NCBI RefSeq assembly: GCF_015169395.1
Contig: NZ_CP063458.1
Coordinates: 1,178,001-1,242,000 of the forward strand
DNA length: 64,000 nucleotides
Reading direction: 5' to 3'
DNA from: Humisphaera borealis
GTDB lineage: Bacteria; Planctomycetota; Phycisphaerae; Tepidisphaerales; Tepidisphaeraceae
Shown: positions 26,466-35,388 of the stretch, piece after piece
Layout: the number at the start of each line of letters is the position of its first letter
How positions within the stretch are numbered: position 1 is the first letter of the stretch
Notes under the pieces: generated by a model
What the model was told of the DNA's origin: nothing
Seen by the model: the letters and a program-made list of their open reading frames with translations, nothing else
Database searches by the model: none
Position numbers and translations under genes: made by a program

Positions 26466-27607
26466 GCTTGCTCCTGGAGAATCTTCCTGTAGACGGCCAT
26501 GGTCTGTTGGGCTGTTCGATCCCAAGTGTAAGCCTCGACCTTTGCCCGTGCCGCGAGGCCGATCTCTGATCGAAGCCGTGGGTTGTCCCGCAGGCAGGCC
26601 AAATGCCTTGCGATCTGGTCGATGTCCCAGGGTTCATCTGTCAGCAGTCCGTTGACGCCGTCGTCGATCAGTTCGGCTGCGCCCGCCGCCCGGTTGGTGA
26701 TGACCGGTAGTCCCGACGCCATAGCCTCGGTGATCACGAGGCCGAATGACTCGTAGATCGTGGGAAATACAAATGCGTCAGCAGCCGCGAACAATTTTTC
26801 AACTCTCGTCGAATGCGGGCTAAAGACGACCCGGTCTTGGACACCGAGCGACGCGGCGAGGGATTCGACGTAGGACACGTCCGAGCTGGAGACGATCAGT
26901 AGGGTTACGCCCGGCACCTTCTCTGTCGCCCGGATCGCCGCCGCCGCGCCCTTTTTCACGTCGCCGACGTACAACGCCATGAAGCCGTCGTTGGACAGCC
27001 CAAGATCAGCCCGGACTTCATCCCGAAACCGCGTGCGATTGTCCGGGCGAAAAGTCGAATTGTCTGTCCCATGGTAGATGACTTCGACGCCCTCCGTCCG
27101 GCCGTAGGCGTCGGCGAGGTCCAAACGGATTCGCTCCGACACCGCGATCACGCGTCGCGTCGCCGGCTGACACAAGGCTAGGCGTTCCAAGGGCGTGACG
27201 AAGGTTTTGAACAACCGCTGCCTCCAGGAAAGTCGCATTCCCATCCGCTCAAGCCCCTCAAACCACGCTCTTTGGCAAATGTGTGCTGTTGTCAGGTTGT
27301 GGCGAAAGCCACACAGTCCCTGCGCGTGAACAATGTCGAAGGGACCGCGAACTAGCAGCGTAGCGGGAACAATAAACGACAGGATCGACGCCAACGCATT
27401 CGGCCGCCAAGCCGGAACATGATGAAACGTGATACCTGGGGTATCAGTGGCGTCAACGGTGTTGGTGAAGACGTGAACCTCATGATCGTGGTGAAATCGT
27501 GTCGCAAGCTCGACCACGTAGCGAGAGTGTCCGATGTGGCGATTGTAGTCGTGGACAACAAACGCGATACGGAGCCTTGAGGTTCGGGAAGAACGGATTC
27601 CAGTCAT
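26462..27607 (-). CDS. GT4-family glycosyltransferase
   Basis: The 381-residue protein has a typical GT4 N-terminus (RIAFVVHDYNRHIGHSRYV) and HAQGLCGFRHN. Its donor half has ALYVGDVKKGAAAAI and the EX7E motif in YESFGLVITEAMASG (about 284-295). It overlaps the genes on either side by four bases (ATGA), so it is the middle member of a tight run of three glycosyltransferases. The GH/SR donor loop is family-like; the sugar specificity cannot be read from sequence. Confidence 0.9.
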   Translation of the reverse strand: MTGIRSSRTSRLRIAFVVHDYNRHIGHSRYVVELATRFHHDHEVHVFTNTVDATDTPGITFHHVPAWRPNALASILSFIVPATLLVRGPFDIVHAQGLCGFRHNLTTAHICQRAWFEGLERMGMRLSWRQRLFKTFVTPLERLALCQPATRRVIAVSERIRLDLADAYGRTEGVEVIYHGTDNSTFRPDNRTRFRDEVRADLGLSNDGFMALYVGDVKKGAAAAIRATEKVPGVTLLIVSSSDVSYVESLAASLGVQDRVVFSPHSTRVEKLFAAADAFVFPTIYESFGLVITEAMASGLPVITNRAAGAAELIDDGVNGLLTDEPWDIDQIARHLACLRDNPRLRSEIGLAARAKVEAYTWDRTAQQTMAVYRKILQEQA

Positions 27608-28788
27608 GCATACCCGAGTCGACGGGTTTTTCCTGTTGCTGGGCTCGGATTACGAAGCCGCTCGATGACACGCTCGACACTGAACTGAGAACGGTAAAGA
27701 TCCGCCGCCCGCGCGCCCAGTGAGCGGCGATCAGCAGACGGGAGCGCGAGCACGGCGCTCGTTGCCGCGGCGATCCCATCGGGGTCCGGTTTGGGAGCCA
27801 TCGCGATACACCCGCACATCGCCCAGAACGGCTCCGTCAGGTGCCCGCCGTTCGATACCAACGCGGTACCGTTTGACAACGCCGCCATCGCCGTGGTTCG
27901 ACGGCTGCTAACACCATCTGGGAAAGGCAGCACCATCACTTCGCAAGCGCGGATGTGCGCTGCGACGGATTGCGGTTCGAGTTCCCCGGCCGCCACCACG
28001 CGAGTTCTCCAATCCGGCATCGCCGCGACAAATCGATCGAGAAACGCCTGCGAGCCCCTGCCGAACAGCAGGACGGAGAGCGAAGGGTCCCCTCGCAGCA
28101 GCCGTGCAAGCACAGGTTCCAGAATGTCGGTGATCGGTTTGCCGAAGGTTCCGAAATGTCCGACCAGCCGACCAGTGCCGGAGGGCAGAACTCGGGCTCG
28201 AATGGCTTCGACCTCGGCGTCGTTGAACAGCGCGGGCACGTTCGATGGCACCGGGAGCCATTCGGCCGACTTGTCACGGAGCCCGCAGTGCCGAAGGATC
28301 GCGGTCCATCCAGGGACTGTGACAAAAACGCGTTGGGCCGCTGCCAAAACCAGCCGCGCCATAGCGCGATGTGCCGTGGCCAGCGCGATATGTTTCGGTC
28401 GCCAGCCGAATGGAAACGCGACCTCGTGGAACATTAACCAGACGGCGTGGCGCCGAGCCCGGGCTGCGATCCACACCGCGAACGGCAGGTTCATCGCTTT
28501 CATTCCGAATGCGTGGGGGACGTACTGGATAAGCATTCGGTCCGGCGGATCGAGTGCCAGCGCCCGGTCAAGCAAAGCGAGTCCACGAGGGCCAAAGTGG
28601 TCGCACAGTCGAACGACGCACACGCCTCGGCACTCAGCGATACCAGTGGCGTATACCGGAGCGTACACGCGCACGTCGTCGCCGGCTGCGGCCAACCCCG
28701 CGGCGAGTTGTGAGGTGTAGTCGGCGACCCCACCGGACTGCGGTGGGAACTCGCCGGTCAGTATGGCCCAGCGGGTCGGCTCGTTCAC
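27604..28788 (-). CDS. GT4-like glycosyltransferase with weak EX7E motif
   Basis: The 394-residue protein has the GT4 N-terminal signature GEFPPQSGGVADYTSQLA and a donor half with VGHFGTFGKPITD and LLFGRGSQAFLDRF. In place of a clear EX7E motif it has FPDGVSSRRTTAMAALSNG, so the donor-binding glutamates appear substituted. It could be an altered or inactive transferase. The ATG at 28788 overlaps the upstream SGNH gene by ATGA, and its own stop overlaps the next transferase. Confidence 0.8.
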   Translation of the reverse strand: MNEPTRWAILTGEFPPQSGGVADYTSQLAAGLAAAGDDVRVYAPVYATGIAECRGVCVVRLCDHFGPRGLALLDRALALDPPDRMLIQYVPHAFGMKAMNLPFAVWIAARARRHAVWLMFHEVAFPFGWRPKHIALATAHRAMARLVLAAAQRVFVTVPGWTAILRHCGLRDKSAEWLPVPSNVPALFNDAEVEAIRARVLPSGTGRLVGHFGTFGKPITDILEPVLARLLRGDPSLSVLLFGRGSQAFLDRFVAAMPDWRTRVVAAGELEPQSVAAHIRACEVMVLPFPDGVSSRRTTAMAALSNGTALVSNGGHLTEPFWAMCGCIAMAPKPDPDGIAAATSAVLALPSADRRSLGARAADLYRSQFSVERVIERLRNPSPATGKTRRLGYA

Positions 28789-29735
28789 CGGCGCTCCCGC
28801 GTATCAATAGCGAGCCGTGCGGAGAAAGCGGCCGCGCCGGCAGCGTTCAGGTGCAGGTGATCCGCGAACCCATCATCACCGATCCAATCGGCCGCCTGCA
28901 CGTAGCGACCGCCGGCGGCGCTAACCAGTTCCACGATGTGGGCTCGGTATGCGGCCCAGGCGGGCGTGTTGTATAATCGGCGTCGGTGCTGTTCCGTAAC
29001 CGGCATTTCGATCACCCAAACAGGCGCGCTGCGATCGCGCGCCATCGCAAGCAAGGCCGCGACTGACGGCGCCAGCGGGGCTCGCGCCTCGGTAGCACGA
29101 GCGCAATGCAGCGCGAATACCCCGCGGTCAGCTTCGAGCAGCGAGAAGTCCTCGACGCGACCGAACAGGTTCGATTCCTTCTTCGGCAGGCCGATCTCGC
29201 CCAGCGACCGGCGTACAAGCTCGACCTTTGCCCAAATCGCGGACCGCTCGACGAGCACAGGGATCTGGGCCACCGCGCGGAACGCCGCCTGTCTCGTGGG
29301 GTCATTCGGGAAGTAGAACTCGGCCGCTGTCTCGGTTTCGACGTAATAACCCATTGCGCGGTTTCCGAACAGAAAGCTCCAACCGCTGTCCGGGGGATCA
29401 GTGAGTTGAGTGTCGAGGAACCCATAGTAAAGGGCGCCGCCGCGGTGCCGGTCCTGCTGCCGGTAAATCAGGTAATGCTCGATCGGTTTGGTCGCCCCGA
29501 GGCCTAAATTAAGTGGTCGTGACCCAGGTTGAGCGGCCGCGAACGCCATTTCATCCAACCCTGCGGCCATCGTCGAGTTCCCGAGAAACAAGTCGGTCGC
29601 CGGTTTGGAACGCTCGGAGCGGTCGAGTAATTGACGTGGGACCGACTTTCGCGCCAAACGCGCCACCCCGATGTTCAAAGCAATCAGAGCGCAGGTTGCG
29701 AGTGCAAGCTGAAGGGCGAGGGGACGAAACGTCAT
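28785..29735 (-). CDS. SGNH-like membrane-anchored protein of an O-acylation cassette
   Basis: From ATG 29735 (AGG about 11 bases upstream) the frame encodes 316 residues with one N-terminal membrane segment. An SGNH-like block I (FLGNSTMAAGLDE, near 48-60) and a C-terminal block with DHLHLNAAGAAAF (near 298) bear the Asp-x-x-His pair. Proteins of this kind sit beside MBOAT acyltransferases in alginate, DltB and cellulose O-acetylation systems, where they pass acyl groups to the polymer in the periplasm. It follows the DUF5989-like gene by 8 bases and the MBOAT gene lies just upstream, completing such a cassette. Block I has Asn-Ser where Asp-Ser is usual, so the fit is loose. Confidence 0.7.
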   Translation of the reverse strand: MTFRPLALQLALATCALIALNIGVARLARKSVPRQLLDRSERSKPATDLFLGNSTMAAGLDEMAFAAAQPGSRPLNLGLGATKPIEHYLIYRQQDRHRGGALYYGFLDTQLTDPPDSGWSFLFGNRAMGYYVETETAAEFYFPNDPTRQAAFRAVAQIPVLVERSAIWAKVELVRRSLGEIGLPKKESNLFGRVEDFSLLEADRGVFALHCARATEARAPLAPSVAALLAMARDRSAPVWVIEMPVTEQHRRRLYNTPAWAAYRAHIVELVSAAGGRYVQAADWIGDDGFADHLHLNAAGAAAFSARLAIDTRERR

Positions 29736-29743
29736 GAATCTGC

Positions 29744-29926
29744 CTAGAAGTCGATGTAGATGAACTTCGAGGACTGCCCGCAAAACGCGATGATGGCACA
29801 CGCGAGCAGTCCCCACCATACACCCCAGAGCGGTGACCGGAGGCCTACCGGCAGCCCCTTAGGGCGTTCGTCATCCTCACCGCCTAGGTACTCAAGCAAA
29901 CGTTTCAGCCACAGAACTGAGTTCAT
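29744..29926 (-). CDS. DUF5989-like small membrane protein
   Basis: This 60-residue frame starts at an ATG that overlaps the MBOAT stop as ATGA (29923-29926) and ends 8 bases before the SGNH gene. It has an N-terminal amphipathic part (LWLKRLLEYLGG), one membrane segment (about residues 32-49) and a C-terminus SSKFIYIDF. That ending recalls the 'S..APFIYTLF' end of DUF5989 proteins, short membrane proteins found beside SGNH, carbamoyltransferase and acylation genes. It is too short for a firm family call, but position, coupling and pattern make it a real gene rather than a chance ORF. Confidence 0.65.
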   Translation of the reverse strand: MNSVLWLKRLLEYLGGEDDERPKGLPVGLRSPLWGVWWGLLACAIIAFCGQSSKFIYIDF

Positions 29927-31107
29927 CCGACAACCACCCGGTGGAAGAAGAACATTGCCGTTTCTAGGTCCATCGCGAAGAACGCCCAGCCCGCGTTTAC
30001 CGCGATGTAGGTGAGTAGCCAACCTCCAAGTTTTTCGGCTCGCGACTCAGGTCGCGGGTCGGTCGTCCCGCCGCGCCGGGACCATAGCCGATGAATCACC
30101 AACAGCAGGCCGTGCCATGCGCCCCAAACGACAAAGTTGAGCCCGGCTCCGTGCCAGATGCCGCTCACGAGCATCACCACCATCACGTTGCGGCATGTGA
30201 ATACAGTCGACCCGCGTGATCCGCCGAGCGGAATGAACAGATAGTCGAGCAGCCACTTGTACAGCGACATGTGCCAGTGCCGCCAGAACTCCGCGATGTT
30301 GGTGCGGAAGTATGGCCAGTCGAAGTTCTCGGGGATCTTCACTCCGAACAGCCGGCCAGAGCCGATGGCGATGTCCGAGTACGCTGAGAAGTCGAAGTAG
30401 ATCTTCCACCCGTAGGCGAACAGCCATACCGGTAGTACCCATCGTTCGGCCTGTGCGATGTCGGCTCGGTTCAAGTGGTCCGTGACGCTGGTTAGTAGGT
30501 CTGCGACCGCAAACTTCTTTACTAGCCCTGTGAGGATGCGAGTTATCCCGCGGTTCCAGTCGGTCGCCCACTCGGCGGACGGGTTCCGCAGGCACGGTGC
30601 GAAGTCTTGGAACCGCTTGATCGGCCCAGCCACCATTGTCGGGAAGAAGAATATGAACGCGAGGTACTCGGCGAACGTCCCCGGCTCCACTTTCCCGCGA
30701 TATCGGTCGGACGCGTAATGGATAAACTCAAATGTGAAGAATGACACGCCAAGGGGAAGGAATGCTTCTTCCCACCGTACCGGGTTTGTACCAAGTGGGC
30801 CGGTCACTAACCCGGTTACAAAGTTCCAGTACTTAAACACCCCAAGCACCGCGACACTGATCAGAATTCCGAACAGACACGCCCGCGATCGCGGCCCGTA
30901 CAGCGATCGGAACGTCGCTTCCCAGAGAAAGATCAGAATGCACGCGGCTCCCCACCAACCGCCGAACTGCACTGCGGAGAAGTAGACAAAGAATGCTACG
31001 CCGGTGAGGGAACACACCCATGGCCGCCCCCGTGCCGGGGCCAGCCGGAAGAGCGCAGCGCCCGGCACAAGGAACAAGAAGTAGTAGACGAATGTGTTGA
31101 AGATCAT
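29923..31107 (-). CDS. MBOAT-family O-acyltransferase (AlgI-like)
   Basis: The 394-residue protein has about ten membrane segments. It carries the MBOAT hallmarks AEFWRHWHMSLYKWL (about 269-283) and SGIWHGAGLNFVVWG (about 312-326, with the conserved active-site His). PLGVSFFTFEFIHY and GPIKRFQDF are also typical of AlgI and DltB. It would move acetyl or other acyl groups from the cytoplasm for transfer to the polysaccharide. It starts 9 bases before the FkbM gene end, and its stop is coupled to the DUF5989-like gene. Together with the SGNH gene it forms the O-acylation cassette. The final step enzyme is presumably the SGNH protein. Confidence 0.92.
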   Translation of the reverse strand: MIFNTFVYYFLFLVPGAALFRLAPARGRPWVCSLTGVAFFVYFSAVQFGGWWGAACILIFLWEATFRSLYGPRSRACLFGILISVAVLGVFKYWNFVTGLVTGPLGTNPVRWEEAFLPLGVSFFTFEFIHYASDRYRGKVEPGTFAEYLAFIFFFPTMVAGPIKRFQDFAPCLRNPSAEWATDWNRGITRILTGLVKKFAVADLLTSVTDHLNRADIAQAERWVLPVWLFAYGWKIYFDFSAYSDIAIGSGRLFGVKIPENFDWPYFRTNIAEFWRHWHMSLYKWLLDYLFIPLGGSRGSTVFTCRNVMVVMLVSGIWHGAGLNFVVWGAWHGLLLVIHRLWSRRGGTTDPRPESRAEKLGGWLLTYIAVNAGWAFFAMDLETAMFFFHRVVVG

Positions 31108-31116
31108 CGTGCCGCG

Positions 31117-31947
31117 CTACACTCCGGCCGTCCGGTGCAACGCCGTCAGGAAAAACCGGGCGGAGAACTTTTCCGCAGGTGCGGAACCGAGCGGTATCGC
31201 CTCCTTATCCCCTTCGGAGTGAACGAACCGCTTGAACTCGCTTTCCGGGAACCGGCCCAAAACCTCCTCAACTGATCCCCCCGCAGCTTCCAATCCGCAC
31301 CCCACATGGACCTCCACGAACCAATCTGGAGCGGCGGCAAACGTTGCGAACGCGGCGGCTAGCGCTCGGCACTCATACCCCTCGACGTCCACGAATACCA
31401 CGTCCGGTGCGCCGTACTCGGCGGTGAGAGTATCTAAGGTAACCGCGGGGACGTCGATTACGCCGCCGTAGTCACTGACCTCGGCTGCGGCACCGTTCAG
31501 CCCGCCGCTGAACGCGAGCACCCCGACGCGGTCAGATACAGCCGCCTGAAGTGGCACCACCCAGGGCATCGCGTTCAATTCAACGTTGCGCCTGCACATC
31601 GCGAAGTTATGTGGGTTTGGTTCGACGATTATCACCTGCCCGGACGAGCCAACTCGGCGGCCCAGCATCAGCCCGACTACCCCTTGGTGAGCACCGACAT
31701 CGAACACACGTGCCTTGGCCCCAAGCCGCCCGCGCCCAAGCACGGCCAGTTCCGGGAGCGGCTCCCAGTCATGGTCGTACCAGCCGTCGGCCAAGCCGTC
31801 GGCCAACTCGACCTTCAGGATCGCGTCGCCGTACCGGTGCTGGACCACGCGCCGCGGGTATGCGGCCACCTGGCGATCGAGCTTGCGCTTCTGGAGGAAC
31901 CGGCGTAGCGGCCCCGGGACGACGGCACGGGCGACCCTTTTGAACAT
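31117..31947 (-). CDS. FkbM-family SAM methyltransferase
   Basis: The 276-residue protein starts at ATG 31947, which shares a base with the upstream glycosyltransferase stop (TAATG). It has motif I VFDVGAHQGVVGLMLGRR (about 86-103), the acidic strand VIIVEPNPHNFAMCRRN and the DVVFVDVEGYECRAL signature (near 195-205). A much longer open frame extends upstream to 32817, but that is antisense-like sequence within the preceding gene and is rejected. The role is inferred to be O-methylation of a sugar in the polymer made here. Confidence 0.9.
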   Translation of the reverse strand: MFKRVARAVVPGPLRRFLQKRKLDRQVAAYPRRVVQHRYGDAILKVELADGLADGWYDHDWEPLPELAVLGRGRLGAKARVFDVGAHQGVVGLMLGRRVGSSGQVIIVEPNPHNFAMCRRNVELNAMPWVVPLQAAVSDRVGVLAFSGGLNGAAAEVSDYGGVIDVPAVTLDTLTAEYGAPDVVFVDVEGYECRALAAAFATFAAAPDWFVEVHVGCGLEAAGGSVEEVLGRFPESEFKRFVHSEGDKEAIPLGSAPAEKFSARFFLTALHRTAGV

Positions 31948-33149
31948 TACTTCGCTCCCGTCGCGGCTAGACGTCCGGCGTGTGACACCGCGTGGAACAC
32001 GTCGATCAGTTGTGCGAGATGTGCTTCTGGAGTGAACCTCGCCGCCATCTCCCGCGCCCCGACTCGCAACCGCTGCAAGTGCTTTTCTGATGACAGTGCC
32101 CGGACCAACGCCGCGGCCAATTCCTTTGGGTCCGGCCTTTCGCCGGGCGCGGATTCGCCCGATACCCCAGGCGAGAGCCAGTCCGGAATGCCGCCAGTAG
32201 CGTACCCAACGGCGGGTAGGCCCACGCACCCAGCTTCGACACCCACCAGTCCGAACGGTTCGGGCCATACGCTCGGCACCAAGAGCACGTCGGCCCCTCG
32301 CATTTCCCCTGTCCGACGGGCCGAATCGACCCACCCCAAGAATTCGACCGGTACGCCATGACGCTTCGCTTCGGATTCGGCCGCGCCGCGATCCGGACCA
32401 TCGCCGGCGACGACCAGAGTGAGCGGACGGCCGATTCTGGCAGACGCAATAGGCACCGCTTCGATTAAGTGCCGAAGCCCCTTCTGCACGGTGACCCGGC
32501 CGACGAATAGGACCCGGTCCGAGCGCTGCCGCGATTCGGGCGGTTTGGGGTCGGGTACAGCGTCGGGCGGGAACAGAGGTACCAACCGGAGCCGGTCTTC
32601 GGGCGCCCCGTGCCGCCGGAACTCTGCGGCCATGTGCGCGCTCGCGACCAGCACTGCCCGGTAGCGCCCTAGGTTCGACCTGCTTCGGCGCTGGGACCGG
32701 TACAAGCTCAGCATCGTGACCGGGTTCCGGCCACCGCACCCGCGTGGTAAGTACGCCGCCAGGCACCCCGGCCCTAGGACCCGCGCGCACGGCGCGAACT
32801 CGGGCCGCGTCTGGCATTTGGTCCCGCTCACGCAGGTACCCTGATAATTGTGCGCGTACAACACAGTTGGAAATCGGTCCGCGAGCGCCGCTTCAAGGTT
32901 CGGGTCACCTAGCCCGTGCGCGTACACCACGTCCGGCACCCATCGCTCCACTTCTGCGATCGCCCCGGCTCCAGCGAGCCATACCGGCACCCCGGGGACG
33001 CCCGAGACCACGCCTCCGGACGGTTCGCCGTGTTCGGCCAGGACCGCGAGGTCGAACCCGTAGTCCCGGAGCCGCGGGAGCACCGCACGGAGATACGTTT
33101 CGACACCGCCAACAATGCTGAGATGCCGTGTCGCGATGAGAACGCGCAT
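31947..33149 (-). CDS. GT4-family glycosyltransferase
   Basis: The 400-residue protein begins at ATG 33149, sharing a base with the acyltransferase stop (TGATG). It has a GT4 N-terminus with RVLIATRHLSIVGGVETYL, LFVGRVTVQKGLRHLIEAVP in the donor half, and the EX7E motif within WPEPFGLVGVEAGC (near 293). A Cys-containing stretch near residues 100-125 is unusual for the family. The high GC at the third codon positions matches its neighbours on both sides rather than the genes further along. Confidence 0.9.
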   Translation of the reverse strand: MRVLIATRHLSIVGGVETYLRAVLPRLRDYGFDLAVLAEHGEPSGGVVSGVPGVPVWLAGAGAIAEVERWVPDVVYAHGLGDPNLEAALADRFPTVLYAHNYQGTCVSGTKCQTRPEFAPCARVLGPGCLAAYLPRGCGGRNPVTMLSLYRSQRRSRSNLGRYRAVLVASAHMAAEFRRHGAPEDRLRLVPLFPPDAVPDPKPPESRQRSDRVLFVGRVTVQKGLRHLIEAVPIASARIGRPLTLVVAGDGPDRGAAESEAKRHGVPVEFLGWVDSARRTGEMRGADVLLVPSVWPEPFGLVGVEAGCVGLPAVGYATGGIPDWLSPGVSGESAPGERPDPKELAAALVRALSSEKHLQRLRVGAREMAARFTPEAHLAQLIDVFHAVSHAGRLAATGAK

Positions 33150-34291
33150 CACGCCCCCGCGCCTGCGTGCGCTGGCTGCGCGGTACCCGCCCCGGTCTCC
33201 TGACGTGCCGAGCGACGGAACCACCGGCGGCACGGGCGCTCCACCAGGTAGTAGGTGGCCAAACAGCAGGCTACGATCAGCGCAAGGTAAACTGCTAGCA
33301 CCCCGACGCGCGTGACGACGCCAGCATCGGCGAACCGCGCGGATGGAAGCAACTTGTACGCCACTTTTTGGGCCAGCGTGTGCGTCATATAGAGCGCGTA
33401 CGAGACCTCACCGACAAACGCTACAGTGGTGGCGGTCCAGAGTGGATGGCACCCAGCCCCAGCCCGGGCCAGAACCGCGATCAGCAGCAACGGCAGACAC
33501 ATCAGTAGCCCAACTACCACTGACGCGTCGGGCACGAAGCAACACGCTGCCATCACCGCCACCAGCGCCAACGACGCCCATTGGGCCGCCGGACCGGTCA
33601 CCGGTTCACCGTTGCGGACCGACCAGCACAGCACCACCCCCGCCAGAAACGTCGGGACGACCAGCACCAACTCGTAGAACGGCCACGGCCGCCAGAAAAG
33701 GCCTATCCCGACCGACCCGGCGGCACCGAACACGGCGAGGGCCATCGCGGGAAGACGGGCTGTCAGCCCTAGCCGAGTCCCCAGCGACACGGCAAACGGG
33801 AACAGTAGGTACGCGAACCACTCTGAACTGATCGACCACGATGGGTAGTTCCAGTTTAGCGAGAAGTGCGGCACCCAAGTATGCACCACGAGCAGGTTCA
33901 GGGCGAAGTCGCGACTCGTATAGCCGGCGTCCGTGAGCCGGAACCCGGCCCGTTCGCTCACGTACACCATCGCCCCCACCGCGAGCAGTGTCACCAGGTG
34001 AACTGGGTAGATGCGGGCTAGGCGGCGCAACAGGAAAACGAACACGCGGTGGGCCGACAGAGTGGCGAGATTGTCGGTGTAGGTGTGCGCGAGAACGAAC
34101 CCGCTGAGCATGAAGAACGCTGGGACCGCCATATGGCCACACCGGGCCAGCGGCGAGAAAGCATCCGCGCCCGGGAATAGCACAAGGACGTCGTTCCAGA
34201 AGTGGTACACCACCACCCACGACGCGAGGACGCCGCGAAGGGCGGTCAGCGAGACGATTTCGGCGGTCGGACGGAGCGCGTGGGCGGGCAT
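33149..34291 (-). CDS. Acyltransferase-3 family membrane O-acetyltransferase
   Basis: The 380-residue polytopic protein has the acyltransferase_3 (OatA/ExoZ/NolL type) signature near the N-terminus: SLTALRGVLASWVVVYHFWN (the catalytic His in YHFW) followed by FFMLSGFVLAHTY. It has about ten membrane segments and a C-terminal basic tail. It would acetylate a sugar residue using acetyl-CoA from the cytoplasm. With the separate MBOAT/SGNH cassette this gives the locus two independent acylation routes. It lies 14 bases after the glycosyltransferase at 34306 and is coupled to the next one. Confidence 0.92.
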   Translation of the reverse strand: MPAHALRPTAEIVSLTALRGVLASWVVVYHFWNDVLVLFPGADAFSPLARCGHMAVPAFFMLSGFVLAHTYTDNLATLSAHRVFVFLLRRLARIYPVHLVTLLAVGAMVYVSERAGFRLTDAGYTSRDFALNLLVVHTWVPHFSLNWNYPSWSISSEWFAYLLFPFAVSLGTRLGLTARLPAMALAVFGAAGSVGIGLFWRPWPFYELVLVVPTFLAGVVLCWSVRNGEPVTGPAAQWASLALVAVMAACCFVPDASVVVGLLMCLPLLLIAVLARAGAGCHPLWTATTVAFVGEVSYALYMTHTLAQKVAYKLLPSARFADAGVVTRVGVLAVYLALIVACCLATYYLVERPCRRWFRRSARQETGAGTAQPAHAGAGA

Positions 34292-34305
34292 TATTGTTGC
34301 GCCGG

Positions 34306-35388
34306 TCAGCGTGCGGTGTAGGCTTCAAGGCACCGCGCCACCGTGCCGGACCAGGTGAACCGGTCCAGCACACGACGGCGACCGGCCTCACCCATCGTTG
34401 TCACTGCGGTCGGGTTGTCGCGCAGGAGTTCGAGACGCGCGCGAAGTGCCGCCGGGTCGTTCGGGGGCACTACGAACCCGGTCTCGCCGTCTGCGACCAC
34501 TTCCGGCAGGCTCGCGACGTTCGTCACGATCGCCGGCGTCCCGCAAGCCATCCCTTCCAGTGGTGTCTGGCCGAGCAGTTCAGGCACCTTCGACTCATTG
34601 CCATAGCAGTCTCGATAGACGCTTGGAAGTACCACACACACAGCTCGCTGGTACGCCGTCACGATATCGCCATCCGTACAGTCGTGTCGGAACAACACGC
34701 GCTTTCTGGCTGCCAGTCGTTTCAGATCCCTCTGATATGTGGCATTGTAGGGTCGACCAATGAGCTCCAAAGTCATCCCTTTAGGAAGGGCATCGATCAG
34801 GTCGTTCACGCCCTTATGCGGCATAAGTCGCCCAACGAAGACAACGAGCGGCTCTTTCGGGATGACTGGGTTTGGTGAGAACATCGCGGTGTCTACACCG
34901 CCGTAGATTACCCCAGCGCCGGGTCGAGTCTCATGCGCGGCAGTCCTTAGACTGTATTGACTAATGTGCAGGTGTCCGTGAAACCATTGGTCTGTCTTCA
35001 AATAGGATGAGAATCCCCACCCGCCTCCGCCGAGGTCCGAGGCAAACACCCCTCGCCCAGAAATGCGGGCCAACATTGCGGCGAGTTCCGCCGCGAGCGT
35101 GTGGGGCTGGTGGCAATGTACCACATCGGCCTCCGCGACGGCGCGGACGATGCCGCAATGGAACCGATTGAAACGTTGCCCGCGCGCTCGCCAAGCCGGG
35201 CCAAGTACCTGAACCGTTAGGCCATCGCCCGTCGTGAAGCGCGAAGGCTGATCGCCGAAGCTGATTAGCGTCGTGTCGGCCACCCGGGCCATGTGACGCG
35301 CCAGCTCAAACGAATACCGCTCCGCCCCGCCGTACGCTCCGGCATGGCCAAAGAGCGCGGGGGTGATGTGCAGGACCGTACGCCTCAC
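34306..35388 (-). CDS. GT4-family glycosyltransferase, GTG start
   Basis: The 360-residue protein starts at GTG 35388, whose bases overlap the upstream methyltransferase stop as GTGA and which follows a GGAAGGA ribosome-binding site. A longer in-frame start upstream was rejected on this evidence. It has GAYGGAERYSFELARHM near the N-terminus, HCHQPHTLAAELA, VVFVGRLMPHKGVNDLIDA and an EX7E-type stretch PELLGQTPLEGMACG (near 265-278). That order is typical of GT4 enzymes in exopolysaccharide loci. Confidence 0.88.
   Translation of the reverse strand: MRRTVLHITPALFGHAGAYGGAERYSFELARHMARVADTTLISFGDQPSRFTTGDGLTVQVLGPAWRARGQRFNRFHCGIVRAVAEADVVHCHQPHTLAAELAAMLARISGRGVFASDLGGGGWGFSSYLKTDQWFHGHLHISQYSLRTAAHETRPGAGVIYGGVDTAMFSPNPVIPKEPLVVFVGRLMPHKGVNDLIDALPKGMTLELIGRPYNATYQRDLKRLAARKRVLFRHDCTDGDIVTAYQRAVCVVLPSVYRDCYGNESKVPELLGQTPLEGMACGTPAIVTNVASLPEVVADGETGFVVPPNDPAALRARLELLRDNPTAVTTMGEAGRRRVLDRFTWSGTVARCLEAYTAR

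Noticed and set aside
31948-32817. N-terminal 290-codon extension of the FkbM frame at 31117
   Set aside because: The extension is Arg/Gly/Pro-rich, overlaps the glycosyltransferase gene, and the true ATG at 31947 is coupled to that gene's stop.
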